Source of the DNA: Nocardiopsis sp. ATB16-24
Lineage (GTDB): Bacteria > Actinomycetota > Actinomycetes > Streptosporangiales > Streptosporangiaceae
Length of the DNA stretch: 64,000 nt
Direction of reading: 5' to 3'
NCBI RefSeq assembly: GCF_030271535.1
Contig: NZ_JASCXJ010000001.1
Coordinates: 248,001 to 312,000 of the forward strand
Part shown: positions 35,801 through 43,306 of the stretch, piece after piece
How the letters are laid out: every line of letters begins with the position of its first letter
Numbering within the stretch: position 1 is the stretch's first letter
Program-made: the position numbers and the translations under genes
The notes under the pieces: generated by a model
What the model was told of the DNA's origin: nothing
Database searches by the model: none
The model's input: only the letters and a program-made list of their open reading frames with translations

Positions 35801-37448
35801 ACTCCGCGAGCTGCTCCTTGCTCTCCGCGGTGATCAAGAGCCGGTATTCGTGGTGCGTACGCCCGACGTTGGAGGTGTAGCAGATGTCGGCGAGCGACCA
35901 CGGACTCCCGCTGAGCAGCAGAGAGTAGCGGTCCAGCAGCTCTTGCAGGGCCTCTTCGGTCCTGGCGCTGACGGTGAGGCAGTAGCGCCGTCTGCCCTGC
36001 TCTGTGGGGCGGTAGGCGGGAGCCTCCTCCAACACCAGGTGGCAGTTGGTCCGAACGAAGCCGAACGAGCTGACCGCGGCCCTTCTCGGGGTCCCTGCGG
36101 GAGTGTCCCAGTCCGCCAACCGGTCGTGGACGTAGAGCGGACTCTCGGGGAAGTCGATGTACGGGTTGGGTACCTCGAAGTTCGCCGTCGGGGGCAGCAC
36201 ACCCGTTTCGAGCGCCTTGACCACCTTGGTGACGGCGGCCACGCCGGAAGCGCCCACCATGTGTCCCATGGTGGTCTTCAACGAGCCGACCCCGCAGAAC
36301 TGCCGACGCGAGGTGTGCCTGCGGAACGCGTCCGACAGGCCCTTGGTCTCGATGGGATCGCCGAGTGCGGTACCGGTGCCATGGGCCTCGACATAGGTGA
36401 TCGTCTCCGGGTCGACGCCCGCTTTGGACCAGGCGTCGAGGATCACCCGCTCCTGGAGCTCCGCTCGTGGGGCGGTGATACCGCTGGACATGCCGTCGTT
36501 GTTGATGGCCGATCCCTTGATGACCGCCCGGATGTGGTCGCGGTCGGCCAGAGCACGTGCCAGCGGTTTGAGGACGACCATGCCGGCGCCCTCGCCCCAC
36601 ACGGTCCCGTCGGCTCGGGCGTCGAAGGTGCGTACGGCGTAGTCCTGGGACTCGACACTGTCCATCGTCGCCCCGGACATGTAGGCGGCCTTCACCTCAC
36701 CGACCTGCGACATGTTGAGACCGCCCGCGAGCGCCATGTCGCACTCGCCGTTCTGTAGCGACTGGACGGCCTGGTGAATGCTCACCGCGCCCGCGGAGCA
36801 GGCGGTGTCGGTCATCAGGCACGGACCGGTGAGATCCAGCACATAGGAGATCCGACTGGCCACCAGCCCCTCCCACGAACCGGAGAGCTGCATCGGATTG
36901 CGTTCGGAGAACATGCGGTAGTACGAGTAGTTCGTCTGGTCGCGCCCGAGGAAGACCCCGGTCCGTGTGCCGCGGACGCCGTCACCGCCGTATCCGGCGT
37001 TCTCGAGCGCCTCGTACGCGATTTCCAGACCGATCCGCTGATACGGATCCATGTAGTCCGCCTCCAACGGCGGAATACCGAAGAAACGGGCGTCGAACCG
37101 GTCGATCTGATCCAGATAACCGCTCTTGGAATAGATCCGGTCCAGATCGGACTCGTCCACGACCGCGCCGAGGATGACCTCGGAGTAGTACGGGTTTCGC
37201 AGGATGTCGTACATATCTGCCTTGCGTGAGCGCGGGAAGTCACGCACGCAGTTCTTGCCCTGCTGGAGGAAGTCCCAGAACTCCTCGACGTCTCCGGCCG
37301 CGGAGTACCGGCCGGCCATCCCGATGACGGCGATGTCGGGATGGGATGACGACGCGGCCGTCACCTCCTGCAACAGCGTCTTCGCCTCTTCCTTGCCGAG
37401 CCTCCGATGCGCGACCTGTTCGAGGATGAAAGCCTTCACCTTGTCCAT
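32808..37448 (-). CDS. AT-less PKS module KS-DH-KR-ACP (second)
   Basis: Predicted 1546-aa trans-AT-type module. The N-terminal 30 residues are a helical docking element. The KS has Cys217 in DTACSAGA, EAHGTGT and GHMVGASG. No AT is present. The DH region (about 675-950) has its first motif as H(LID)R(RAVV)P, where the usual glycine is arginine. Its second motif LDNAVN ends in Asn in place of His/Gln, so dehydratase activity is doubtful. The KR (about 1165-1340) is intact, with TGGAGGLG for NADPH, VVFFSSIT and GDYGAANAF. The ACP has GGNSL (Ser about 1463), followed by an acidic helical tail (to DIEDNGERW). The module would deliver a beta-hydroxy or alkene two-carbon unit to the next protein. 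Its end overlaps the next gene's start. Confidence 0.9.
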   Translation of the reverse strand: MDKVKAFILEQVAHRRLGKEEAKTLLQEVTAASSSHPDIAVIGMAGRYSAAGDVEEFWDFLQQGKNCVRDFPRSRKADMYDILRNPYYSEVILGAVVDESDLDRIYSKSGYLDQIDRFDARFFGIPPLEADYMDPYQRIGLEIAYEALENAGYGGDGVRGTRTGVFLGRDQTNYSYYRMFSERNPMQLSGSWEGLVASRISYVLDLTGPCLMTDTACSAGAVSIHQAVQSLQNGECDMALAGGLNMSQVGEVKAAYMSGATMDSVESQDYAVRTFDARADGTVWGEGAGMVVLKPLARALADRDHIRAVIKGSAINNDGMSSGITAPRAELQERVILDAWSKAGVDPETITYVEAHGTGTALGDPIETKGLSDAFRRHTSRRQFCGVGSLKTTMGHMVGASGVAAVTKVVKALETGVLPPTANFEVPNPYIDFPESPLYVHDRLADWDTPAGTPRRAAVSSFGFVRTNCHLVLEEAPAYRPTEQGRRRYCLTVSARTEEALQELLDRYSLLLSGSPWSLADICYTSNVGRTHHEYRLLITAESKEQLAESVDRVRTGGLCTDQEQGVHYGVHTVVSDKKGAFAPGDITRQSLERLSAEADAVVADRASGEEHVLARLASLYVRGARIDFTRYHQGDIRRRVPLPTYPFAPTRHWARPLRTRVQDFRSTQTHPLLGAEVSRSDAGAVFENALSAEKHWVLADHLIDRRAVVPGTAYLEMARAAHAVVAGGGAVRFQDVVFRMPLSVDAGAEAVVRTRLERSGDGYTFQVVSKDGEDWVPHVEGRVGGAPAGKPPEAVDIPAVRGTATTVVDPVVFEADTGVFRFGPRWDSVRAEWRGEARTLALLRMRQGVDAESTIYGLHPAMLDNAVNVSSQSDGQTYLPYMYKDFVLHRTAPESYYSLVHTVRGGPGAETITFDIDLIDLDGTVFGQISGYTVKKVDWTRFSVTGARRFLQVGWKEAVPAEGRAGTDAVWGVVVSETSAGRDLVAALTGAGVRIIPCYVGPEAPDEEDVGALCTRLRSEEAQGLLFATDFTAGEGLTHADRRGGGVDALFELYRGLLTHRVKLPLGLRVLGGNAWRVVDGDTATDPYAAATAALAMVIGQEHLPVGVVDAPPGTAVDLLVRECLGAPGASPRAIRGSRLYTRCLERVTAAEDEAAEKPYTGGTFLVTGGAGGLGLNIVEEMAAQGAERIVLLGRSVLDESTRRRLERLHMAEYVRCDVSRPEEVRSLGERLKTDGVRLTGIVHAAGVAGDGFLGSKQREVYDAVLAPKIDGSVALLDLAAEHPDPFVVFFSSITSITGGFGQGDYGAANAFMDSLAVRARAAGTRALSVNWPTWTGAGMAVDHGVDADDSPFTPVSVQEGLAWLAYFLRHPADGAIPADFNLPVLRSEWDTLPFTVPTEVAAAARNTAETPSESGGGMGEVVLTGLSDPTPTQRRIASIYGAVLGLTEIDAYAGFQELGGNSLMTTDLLAKIELAYPETVDVADLFSYSTVVDLAVYIDEQRGADAGGTVDRGGDRSLREALAEIGDTELISVFDDIEDNGERW

Positions 37449-37484
37449 CTGGCATCCCGATTCTGTCGAAAAAGCACGATCTCG

Positions 37485-40400
37485 CTACAGAAGGCCACGG
37501 GTCTCCTCCACCGTGATCTCTCCTTGCTCCACCATGTCCAGCAGCCGGTCGAGATCGTCGGTGCCGGCCGCGCCGGTCGTCGGTGCCGGATCGCCGCCCG
37601 CACCGTCACCGTCCCCCTCGGCACCGAGGCGGGACGCGACACACGCCGCCTGGTCGGCGATCGTCGTGAATCGGAACAGGTCGGTGATGTCCATGAGGTT
37701 CGGAAAGCGCTCGTCGTAGTGCCTCAACATCTGCGAGGTCAGCAACGAGTTGCCGCCGAGGTGATCGAACTCGTCGTAGGCGTCCAGTTCCGCGACGTCG
37801 AGCGTCCTCGCCCAGATCTCGGCGACGGCCTGCTCAACGGCTCCGACATGGTCCAGGCCGTAGAGGACGACGGAGCGGGCGTCGGCCATGTCGGCCTTCC
37901 CGGCCTGCGAGGACGATTGCGCCGCCCCCGGCGCCGGCCGTTTTCTGCCGGGCATGACGACCGTCGGGTGCCCTTCCCCCGCCATGAGCGCCCGGAGCAG
38001 GTCGGTCCCCTCAGCGGGGTCCAGCGGCGGGAAGAGCTCCTCCTCGTCCACGGCGCCCAAGCGCTCGGCCATCCCGGTCCGCCGCCACGCGGGCCACTGG
38101 ATGCTCAGCGCGGGCAGGTTCTGGGCGCTGCGGTACTGGGCCAGACTGTCGAGCACCAGGTTCGCGGCCGTGTAGTCGGTCTGACCGTGGCCCGGCAGGA
38201 ACCCGGACACGCTCGAGAACGCCACGAAGAAGCGCAGGTCGTCGTCCCGGGTGGCGTTGTGGAGGGCGACACCGCCCAGCGCCTTCGGACGGTACACGGC
38301 CATGAACTCGTCGGTGGTCTTGGTGTGCAGGAAGCCGATGCCCGGCCGCCCGGCGAGGTGGATCACCCCGCTGATGCGGCCATGGCGTTCCCGAATCCCA
38401 CGAACGGTCCGCTCGACCGCCCCCGGCTCTCCCATATCCAGACGGACGACCTCGGCGACGGCGGGATCGTCCTGCGGCCCGAACGCGGGATCGGACGTGG
38501 GCTCCTCCCTCTGCGAGCCCAACAGGACGAGGTTCTGGAACCCCTGCCGGGCCAGGTCCCGGGCCACGACGGCGCCCAGGCCGCCCGTGCCACCCGAGAT
38601 GACGACGGCACCGTCCGGAGGGACCGGCCCCGATGTCCCGTCCCCCGGCACGATGGCGTGCCGTTCGACGACCGGTTCGTAGCACCGATCCTCGCGATGG
38701 AACAGCAGCGGCGGCCGGGCGGTGGCGCGCGCCTCCGCGATCAGGACCTTCGGCGGGACTCGCTCGTCGATGTCGACGCAACGGATCCCCAGGGTCCGGT
38801 ACTCGAGCGTGGCGACCCTCATCAGGCCGAGCACACCGGCCTGGCCTGGGTCGGGTGCGGGTTCCTCACCGGTGACGGCGAGCGCGCTCCGGGTCACCGC
38901 CAGCAGGCCACCGGTGAACTCCGGCCGGCGGGCGGCCAGGCCCTTCAGCAGGGAGACGGTCCTCTCCACGGGCCCCACCACCCGCTCGGTGAGAGGTGTG
39001 GTGTCGTGGTCCGGGGTATCGGCGATGATCCCGAAGGCGAACGTGCGGCCCTCACCGACCTGGTCGTCGTCGGCCGCGGACACATGCAGGTGGTCGTAGC
39101 CCTCCGACCGGAGCCGACCGATGAGGGGGTCGAGCATCGGGCCGAAGTCGCCGCAGAGCAGGACCCGGCCGGCCTCGGCGCCGACACGGGTGTCGGCGCC
39201 GGTCGGAGGGTCGACTTCCCGGTAGCCCTGCACGTACCCGTATCCGCCGGAGCCGCCCAGGTCGAGGTCGACCGCCGACTTGATGCAGTAGTTCTCCACC
39301 GTCAGCACGACCCGTCCGGCGGGGTCGGTGACCGTCACGTCGAACGCGTACAGCCGGCCCTCGACCGAGGTGGGGCGTTTGCGGAAATGCGCCAGCACGC
39401 GGGCCGGCAGCGGGCCGTGAACCGTCAGGCTGCCGTAGGAGAGCGGCAGATAGAGCCGGTCGTCGTCATAGAGGCTGTTGGCCGCGTTGATCAACGTGTC
39501 GAGCAGCGCCGGGTGCAGGACGTAGTCGTCGGTCTCACCGTGGTACCGCGTCGGCAGTTCCAGTTCGTAGAGCATCTCGGTCAACCCGGCGTCCGCTCGG
39601 CCGCCCCGTAGGCTCCCGGTCCACCGCTCGCCCAACGTCAGCCCCTTGGACCGGTCGAGCTGGTCGTCGTAGTCCAGTTCACGGACCAGCCGACCCCGTA
39701 GACCCTCCGGGTCGATCGGCTCCGGCACCTCGGTGACCGGCTCGACGACGAGTTCGGCGGTGGCGTTGCGCACCCATGCGCCGTCCGCGCTCCGGGCGGC
39801 CACGGTCACCTCGCTGACGTCGCCGGTCCCGCCTGCCGGGTCGAAGACGATGTGGACCTCGGACTCCGCACCGTCGTCGACGGCGAGCGGGGTGGTGAAC
39901 CGCAGGTTCCGCAGCGTCATCCCGGAGCCGCCGTGGCCGAGCCGCCGGGCGGCCTGCACGATCAACTCCAGTATCCCGGTGCCGGGAAGCACACTGACCC
40001 CGTCGATCCGATGCTCGGACAGCTCCCAGAACCGCTGTGGGGAGAGCCGGCACACGGCGATGTCCACGTCCAGCGAGCGCACCAGGCGCAGCTCCGCGGC
40101 CGGTCCGCCCAGGCGCTCTCGACCGTCGGCCCTGAGCCAACAGCGCAACGGCTCGAACGGATAGGTCGGTAACGAAATCCGACGGGCACCCGGTGCCGCG
40201 CCCCGCTGCCAGTCGACGTCGGCACCGCGAGCGTAGAGGCGGGCCAGGCGTCGCAGGCCTTCCCGGTCGGGTGCCCCGTCGAGCAGCCGCGCCGCCTCGC
40301 GGTCCAGCCGCTTCTTCTCGTCGGCGGTGAGGCTGCGGGGGTCGCGCCGCCCGCCGCCACCCGCCGTGAGGCGGAACTCACCGGTGGCGATGTCGTCGAC

Positions 40401-42062
40401 ACCCTCCAGACCATCGGCGAAGCTCGCCAGGAGCGCCGACAACTCCTCCTCGTCCTCGCACACGAACGCGGCTCTGACCCGGTGGTGCACACGCCCCGTC
40501 GACGCGGTGTGGCACAGGTCCGCCAGGTTCACCCGGTGCCCGCCCAGAAACTCCCGGTAGCGCTCCACCAGCCGCCTGAGTCCGGCGATGTCCGGCGCGC
40601 TCAACGGGAACAACACGGGACCGGGCGCCGCGACCCGCTCCGGTTCGGGCTCTGGGTCTGCGCTGCGCACCACAAGGTGGCAGTTGGTCCCGCTCAGGCC
40701 GAAGCTGCTGATACCCGCGTACAAGGTCTCGCTCGGATCGCTCCCCCACGGCACCGTGCGGTCGTTGACGTACACCGGCGACAAGGGGAAGGCGATGTTG
40801 GGGTTGGGTTCCTCGAATCCAAGGCTCGCCGGCAGGGTCCGGTGCCGCATCGACAACACCAGCTTCGCCAGGCCCGCCAGACCGGAGGCGTTGTCCATGT
40901 GGCCGATGTTCGTCTTCACGGTGCCGATTCCGCAGAACTGCTTCCGCGAGGTGTGCCGGGAGAACGCCCGCTCGATTCCGCCGATCTCCACCGGGTCGCC
41001 CAGGCGGGTCGCGGTGCCGTGCGCCTCGATGAAACTGATCCGCTCCGCGGGGACCCCCGCGTCCGCGAGCGCCGCGTCGATGAGGTCGGCCTGTGCGTCC
41101 GCGTTGGGAGCGGTGATGCCGTTGGAGGCGCCGTCCTGGTTGACCGCGCCGCCCAGGATGACCGCGTGGACGGTGTCACCGTCGCGCTGTGCCCGGTCGA
41201 GCGCCTTCAGGACGAAGACGACGCAACCCTCGGCCGCGCTCGTCCCGTCGCTCCTGCGGTCGAAGGTCCGCGTGTGGCCGTCCCGCGACGAGGTCTCCTG
41301 GAGGTCCTTGATACCGATTCCCGAGCCGTCGGCCACGACCGGGAGCAGGTCGCTGTTGACGGCGCCGACGAGCGCCATGCCGCAGTCCCCGCGCTGGATC
41401 GCGCGGCATGCGGTGTGTACGGCGACCAGGCCCGAGGAGCAGGCGGTGTCGATGAGCATGGAGGGCCCGCGCAGGTTCAACAGGTACGCGATCCTGCTCC
41501 CGATGATCGACTTGACGTTTCCGGCGACGGATATCTCCGGGGCGTCGGGGGCGACGGCCTGGAGCATCGTCCGGTAGTCCTCGCCGAAGTCGCTCGACAT
41601 GCCCACATAGACCCCGACCTTCTGGCCCTGGATCTCGGCGTTCAGATGACCGGCGTCCTCCAGCGCGGCCCACGCGGTCTCGAGGAAGATCCGCTGATCG
41701 GGGTCGACCGCCCTGGCCTCCTGCCGGGACATGGAGAAGAACCGGTAGTCGAACTCGGCCACGGAGGGCAGGCGGGTGCCGCCCCAGTAGCGTTCGGGGG
41801 AGGGCGGCGGCGCGCCTCGGGCGGCCAGGTAGGCGTCGACGTCGGCGCGTCGCTCCTCGGAGAGCTCGCGGTGGCCGCGCTCACCGCGCACGGTCATCTC
41901 CCAGAACTGGTCGAGATCCGCGGCCTCGCCCACCCGTCCGCTCATCCCGATGATGGCGACCGGGACGTTCTCACGCCCGGGTCCGGAGTGGTCGATCCGT
42001 ACCTCGGTGTCCTCGGGAAGGTCGGCCAGGTCCAGGCCGTCTATGGACAGCAAGGGATTCAT
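37485..42062 (-). CDS. AT-less PKS module KS-DH-KR-ACP (first)
   Basis: Predicted 1525-aa trans-AT-type module. The KS (about 30-460) has Cys208 in DTACSSGL, EAHGTAT (Ala where Gly is usual) and GHMDNASG. A post-KS linker replaces the AT. The DH (about 665-925) keeps a complete first motif H(RID)G(VSVL)P; its second motif LDTLIN again ends in Asn. The KR (about 1145-1320) has SGGTGGLG, VAFSSVS and TDYTAANL. The ACP has HLGGNSLL (Ser about 1436), and a C-terminal helical tail (DDLDRLLDMVEQGEITVEE) resembles four-helix-bundle docking partners. ATG 42062 is chosen over a longer spurious N-terminus because it overlaps the trans-AT stop as ATGA. It should extend the glycyl intermediate from the starter synthase. 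Confidence 0.9.
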   Translation of the reverse strand: MNPLLSIDGLDLADLPEDTEVRIDHSGPGRENVPVAIIGMSGRVGEAADLDQFWEMTVRGERGHRELSEERRADVDAYLAARGAPPPSPERYWGGTRLPSVAEFDYRFFSMSRQEARAVDPDQRIFLETAWAALEDAGHLNAEIQGQKVGVYVGMSSDFGEDYRTMLQAVAPDAPEISVAGNVKSIIGSRIAYLLNLRGPSMLIDTACSSGLVAVHTACRAIQRGDCGMALVGAVNSDLLPVVADGSGIGIKDLQETSSRDGHTRTFDRRSDGTSAAEGCVVFVLKALDRAQRDGDTVHAVILGGAVNQDGASNGITAPNADAQADLIDAALADAGVPAERISFIEAHGTATRLGDPVEIGGIERAFSRHTSRKQFCGIGTVKTNIGHMDNASGLAGLAKLVLSMRHRTLPASLGFEEPNPNIAFPLSPVYVNDRTVPWGSDPSETLYAGISSFGLSGTNCHLVVRSADPEPEPERVAAPGPVLFPLSAPDIAGLRRLVERYREFLGGHRVNLADLCHTASTGRVHHRVRAAFVCEDEEELSALLASFADGLEGVDDIATGEFRLTAGGGGRRDPRSLTADEKKRLDREAARLLDGAPDREGLRRLARLYARGADVDWQRGAAPGARRISLPTYPFEPLRCWLRADGRERLGGPAAELRLVRSLDVDIAVCRLSPQRFWELSEHRIDGVSVLPGTGILELIVQAARRLGHGGSGMTLRNLRFTTPLAVDDGAESEVHIVFDPAGGTGDVSEVTVAARSADGAWVRNATAELVVEPVTEVPEPIDPEGLRGRLVRELDYDDQLDRSKGLTLGERWTGSLRGGRADAGLTEMLYELELPTRYHGETDDYVLHPALLDTLINAANSLYDDDRLYLPLSYGSLTVHGPLPARVLAHFRKRPTSVEGRLYAFDVTVTDPAGRVVLTVENYCIKSAVDLDLGGSGGYGYVQGYREVDPPTGADTRVGAEAGRVLLCGDFGPMLDPLIGRLRSEGYDHLHVSAADDDQVGEGRTFAFGIIADTPDHDTTPLTERVVGPVERTVSLLKGLAARRPEFTGGLLAVTRSALAVTGEEPAPDPGQAGVLGLMRVATLEYRTLGIRCVDIDERVPPKVLIAEARATARPPLLFHREDRCYEPVVERHAIVPGDGTSGPVPPDGAVVISGGTGGLGAVVARDLARQGFQNLVLLGSQREEPTSDPAFGPQDDPAVAEVVRLDMGEPGAVERTVRGIRERHGRISGVIHLAGRPGIGFLHTKTTDEFMAVYRPKALGGVALHNATRDDDLRFFVAFSSVSGFLPGHGQTDYTAANLVLDSLAQYRSAQNLPALSIQWPAWRRTGMAERLGAVDEEELFPPLDPAEGTDLLRALMAGEGHPTVVMPGRKRPAPGAAQSSSQAGKADMADARSVVLYGLDHVGAVEQAVAEIWARTLDVAELDAYDEFDHLGGNSLLTSQMLRHYDERFPNLMDITDLFRFTTIADQAACVASRLGAEGDGDGAGGDPAPTTGAAGTDDLDRLLDMVEQGEITVEETRGLL

Positions 42063-43306
42063 GACACCGCCACCCCGTTCGGCTCGAACAGCTCCGTGTC
42101 GCCGGTGCGCCGCAGGATCGACGCGATCCGCTCCCGCTGCTCGGCGTCCGGTACGCCCTTCGTCACCATGACCGTGCGCAGCAGGTCGAGAGCGTCGCGC
42201 TTCTGCGCCTCGGTGAGCTCCTCGTCGTCGACGGAGGCGAGCTTCTGGAGTCGGCGGTAGGGTGCGATCACACCGGCCGCGTACTCGTCGTCGTCGAAGT
42301 TCCTGTTCCGGGTCGCGGCGGCCGCACCCAGGCACAGTCCGACGAGACCGGGACGGTTCCTTCGTTCCTCGATGGCCCGGTCGAGCGCCGCGTACGCCCC
42401 TTCGGTGTCCTCGTCGAGACTGTGGGCCCTTGCCTCGGCCACGGCACCGGCGACCATCTTGGTGAGTACGCCCTTCGGCCCCACCTCGATCCACAGCGTG
42501 ACACCGTCGGCGGCCAGCGTGGACACCACGGCATCCCATCGGACCGGACTGGTGAGCTGTACGGAGAGGGCCTCCCTGATCTCCTGGGCGCTCTCGTACA
42601 CCCGTCCGCTGACGGTGCTACAGACCGGGACCGCCGGCTTCGTGAACACGGTCTTCTCGACCTCCGCCACATAGGCGGGGACGGCGTCGGCCATGTACGT
42701 GCTGTGGAAGGCGCCGGCCACGTTGAGCTTGGCGACCCTGGCGCCGCGCTCCTCCAGCAGGACGGTCATTCCCCGCAGATCCTCGAGGGTGCCGGCCAGC
42801 ACGGCCTGCTGCTCGGTGTTGTAGTTGGCCACCTGGACGTGGTGACCCTCGGAGTTGAACTCCTCCACCCACTTCTCGACCTGGGCCACCGGCATCCGGA
42901 GTGCGGCGATCATCCCCGTTCCGCCGTCGGCGGTGCAGGCTTCCATGGCCTCGCCCCGGGCCCTCACCAGGCGCACCGCGTCCTCGAAGCTCATCGCTCC
43001 CGCCGCGAGCAGCGCGGTGATCTCCCCCAGGCTGTGCCCGGCCATGTGAGAGACGGGCGGCTTGCGGTCCTTGGTGAGCACCTCGTACATACCGAAGCTC
43101 AGAACCAGCAGCGCGACCTGTGCGTGCCGCGTCCGGGTGAGTTCGGCCGGGGGCCCGGTGAAACAGAGTTCGGCGAGCGAGTAGCCCACGATCTCCGATG
43201 CCTGTTCGAAGCGTTCTCGCACGCTGCTCTCCGACTCGAACCAGGAACGGCCCATTCCGGAGAACTGGGATCCCTGGCCGGGAAACACGAGCGCAAGGTT
43301 GGTCAT
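42059..43306 (-). CDS. trans-acting malonyl-type acyltransferase
   Basis: Predicted 415-aa free-standing acyltransferase that should load extender units onto the ACPs of the three AT-less modules. It begins as FabD-like enzymes do (LALVFPGQGSQFSGMG). The active-site serine is in GHSLGE (about residue 92), and the distal motif GAFHS (about 200) is malonyl-specific in type. A C-terminal extension of about 100 residues (from NRNFDDDEYAAGVIAPYRRLQ to TELFEPNG) is characteristic of trans-AT pathway acyltransferases. ATG at 43306 overlaps the starter synthase stop as ATGA, and its own stop overlaps the next synthase start. This gene is the main evidence that the pathway uses trans-AT logic in its middle section. 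Confidence 0.93.
   Translation of the reverse strand: MTNLALVFPGQGSQFSGMGRSWFESESSVRERFEQASEIVGYSLAELCFTGPPAELTRTRHAQVALLVLSFGMYEVLTKDRKPPVSHMAGHSLGEITALLAAGAMSFEDAVRLVRARGEAMEACTADGGTGMIAALRMPVAQVEKWVEEFNSEGHHVQVANYNTEQQAVLAGTLEDLRGMTVLLEERGARVAKLNVAGAFHSTYMADAVPAYVAEVEKTVFTKPAVPVCSTVSGRVYESAQEIREALSVQLTSPVRWDAVVSTLAADGVTLWIEVGPKGVLTKMVAGAVAEARAHSLDEDTEGAYAALDRAIEERRNRPGLVGLCLGAAAATRNRNFDDDEYAAGVIAPYRRLQKLASVDDEELTEAQKRDALDLLRTVMVTKGVPDAEQRERIASILRRTGDTELFEPNGVAVS

Noticed and set aside
40482-42260. A 592-codon plus-strand frame opposite the first KS-DH-KR-ACP gene
   Set aside because: Antisense shadow of the KS domain; no start context and no family resemblance.
42063-42539. N-terminal extension of the first AT-less PKS protein
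   Set aside because: It overlaps the coding sequence of the trans-AT in another frame, is arginine-rich, and the ATGA-coupled ATG at 42062 begins a normal KS leader.
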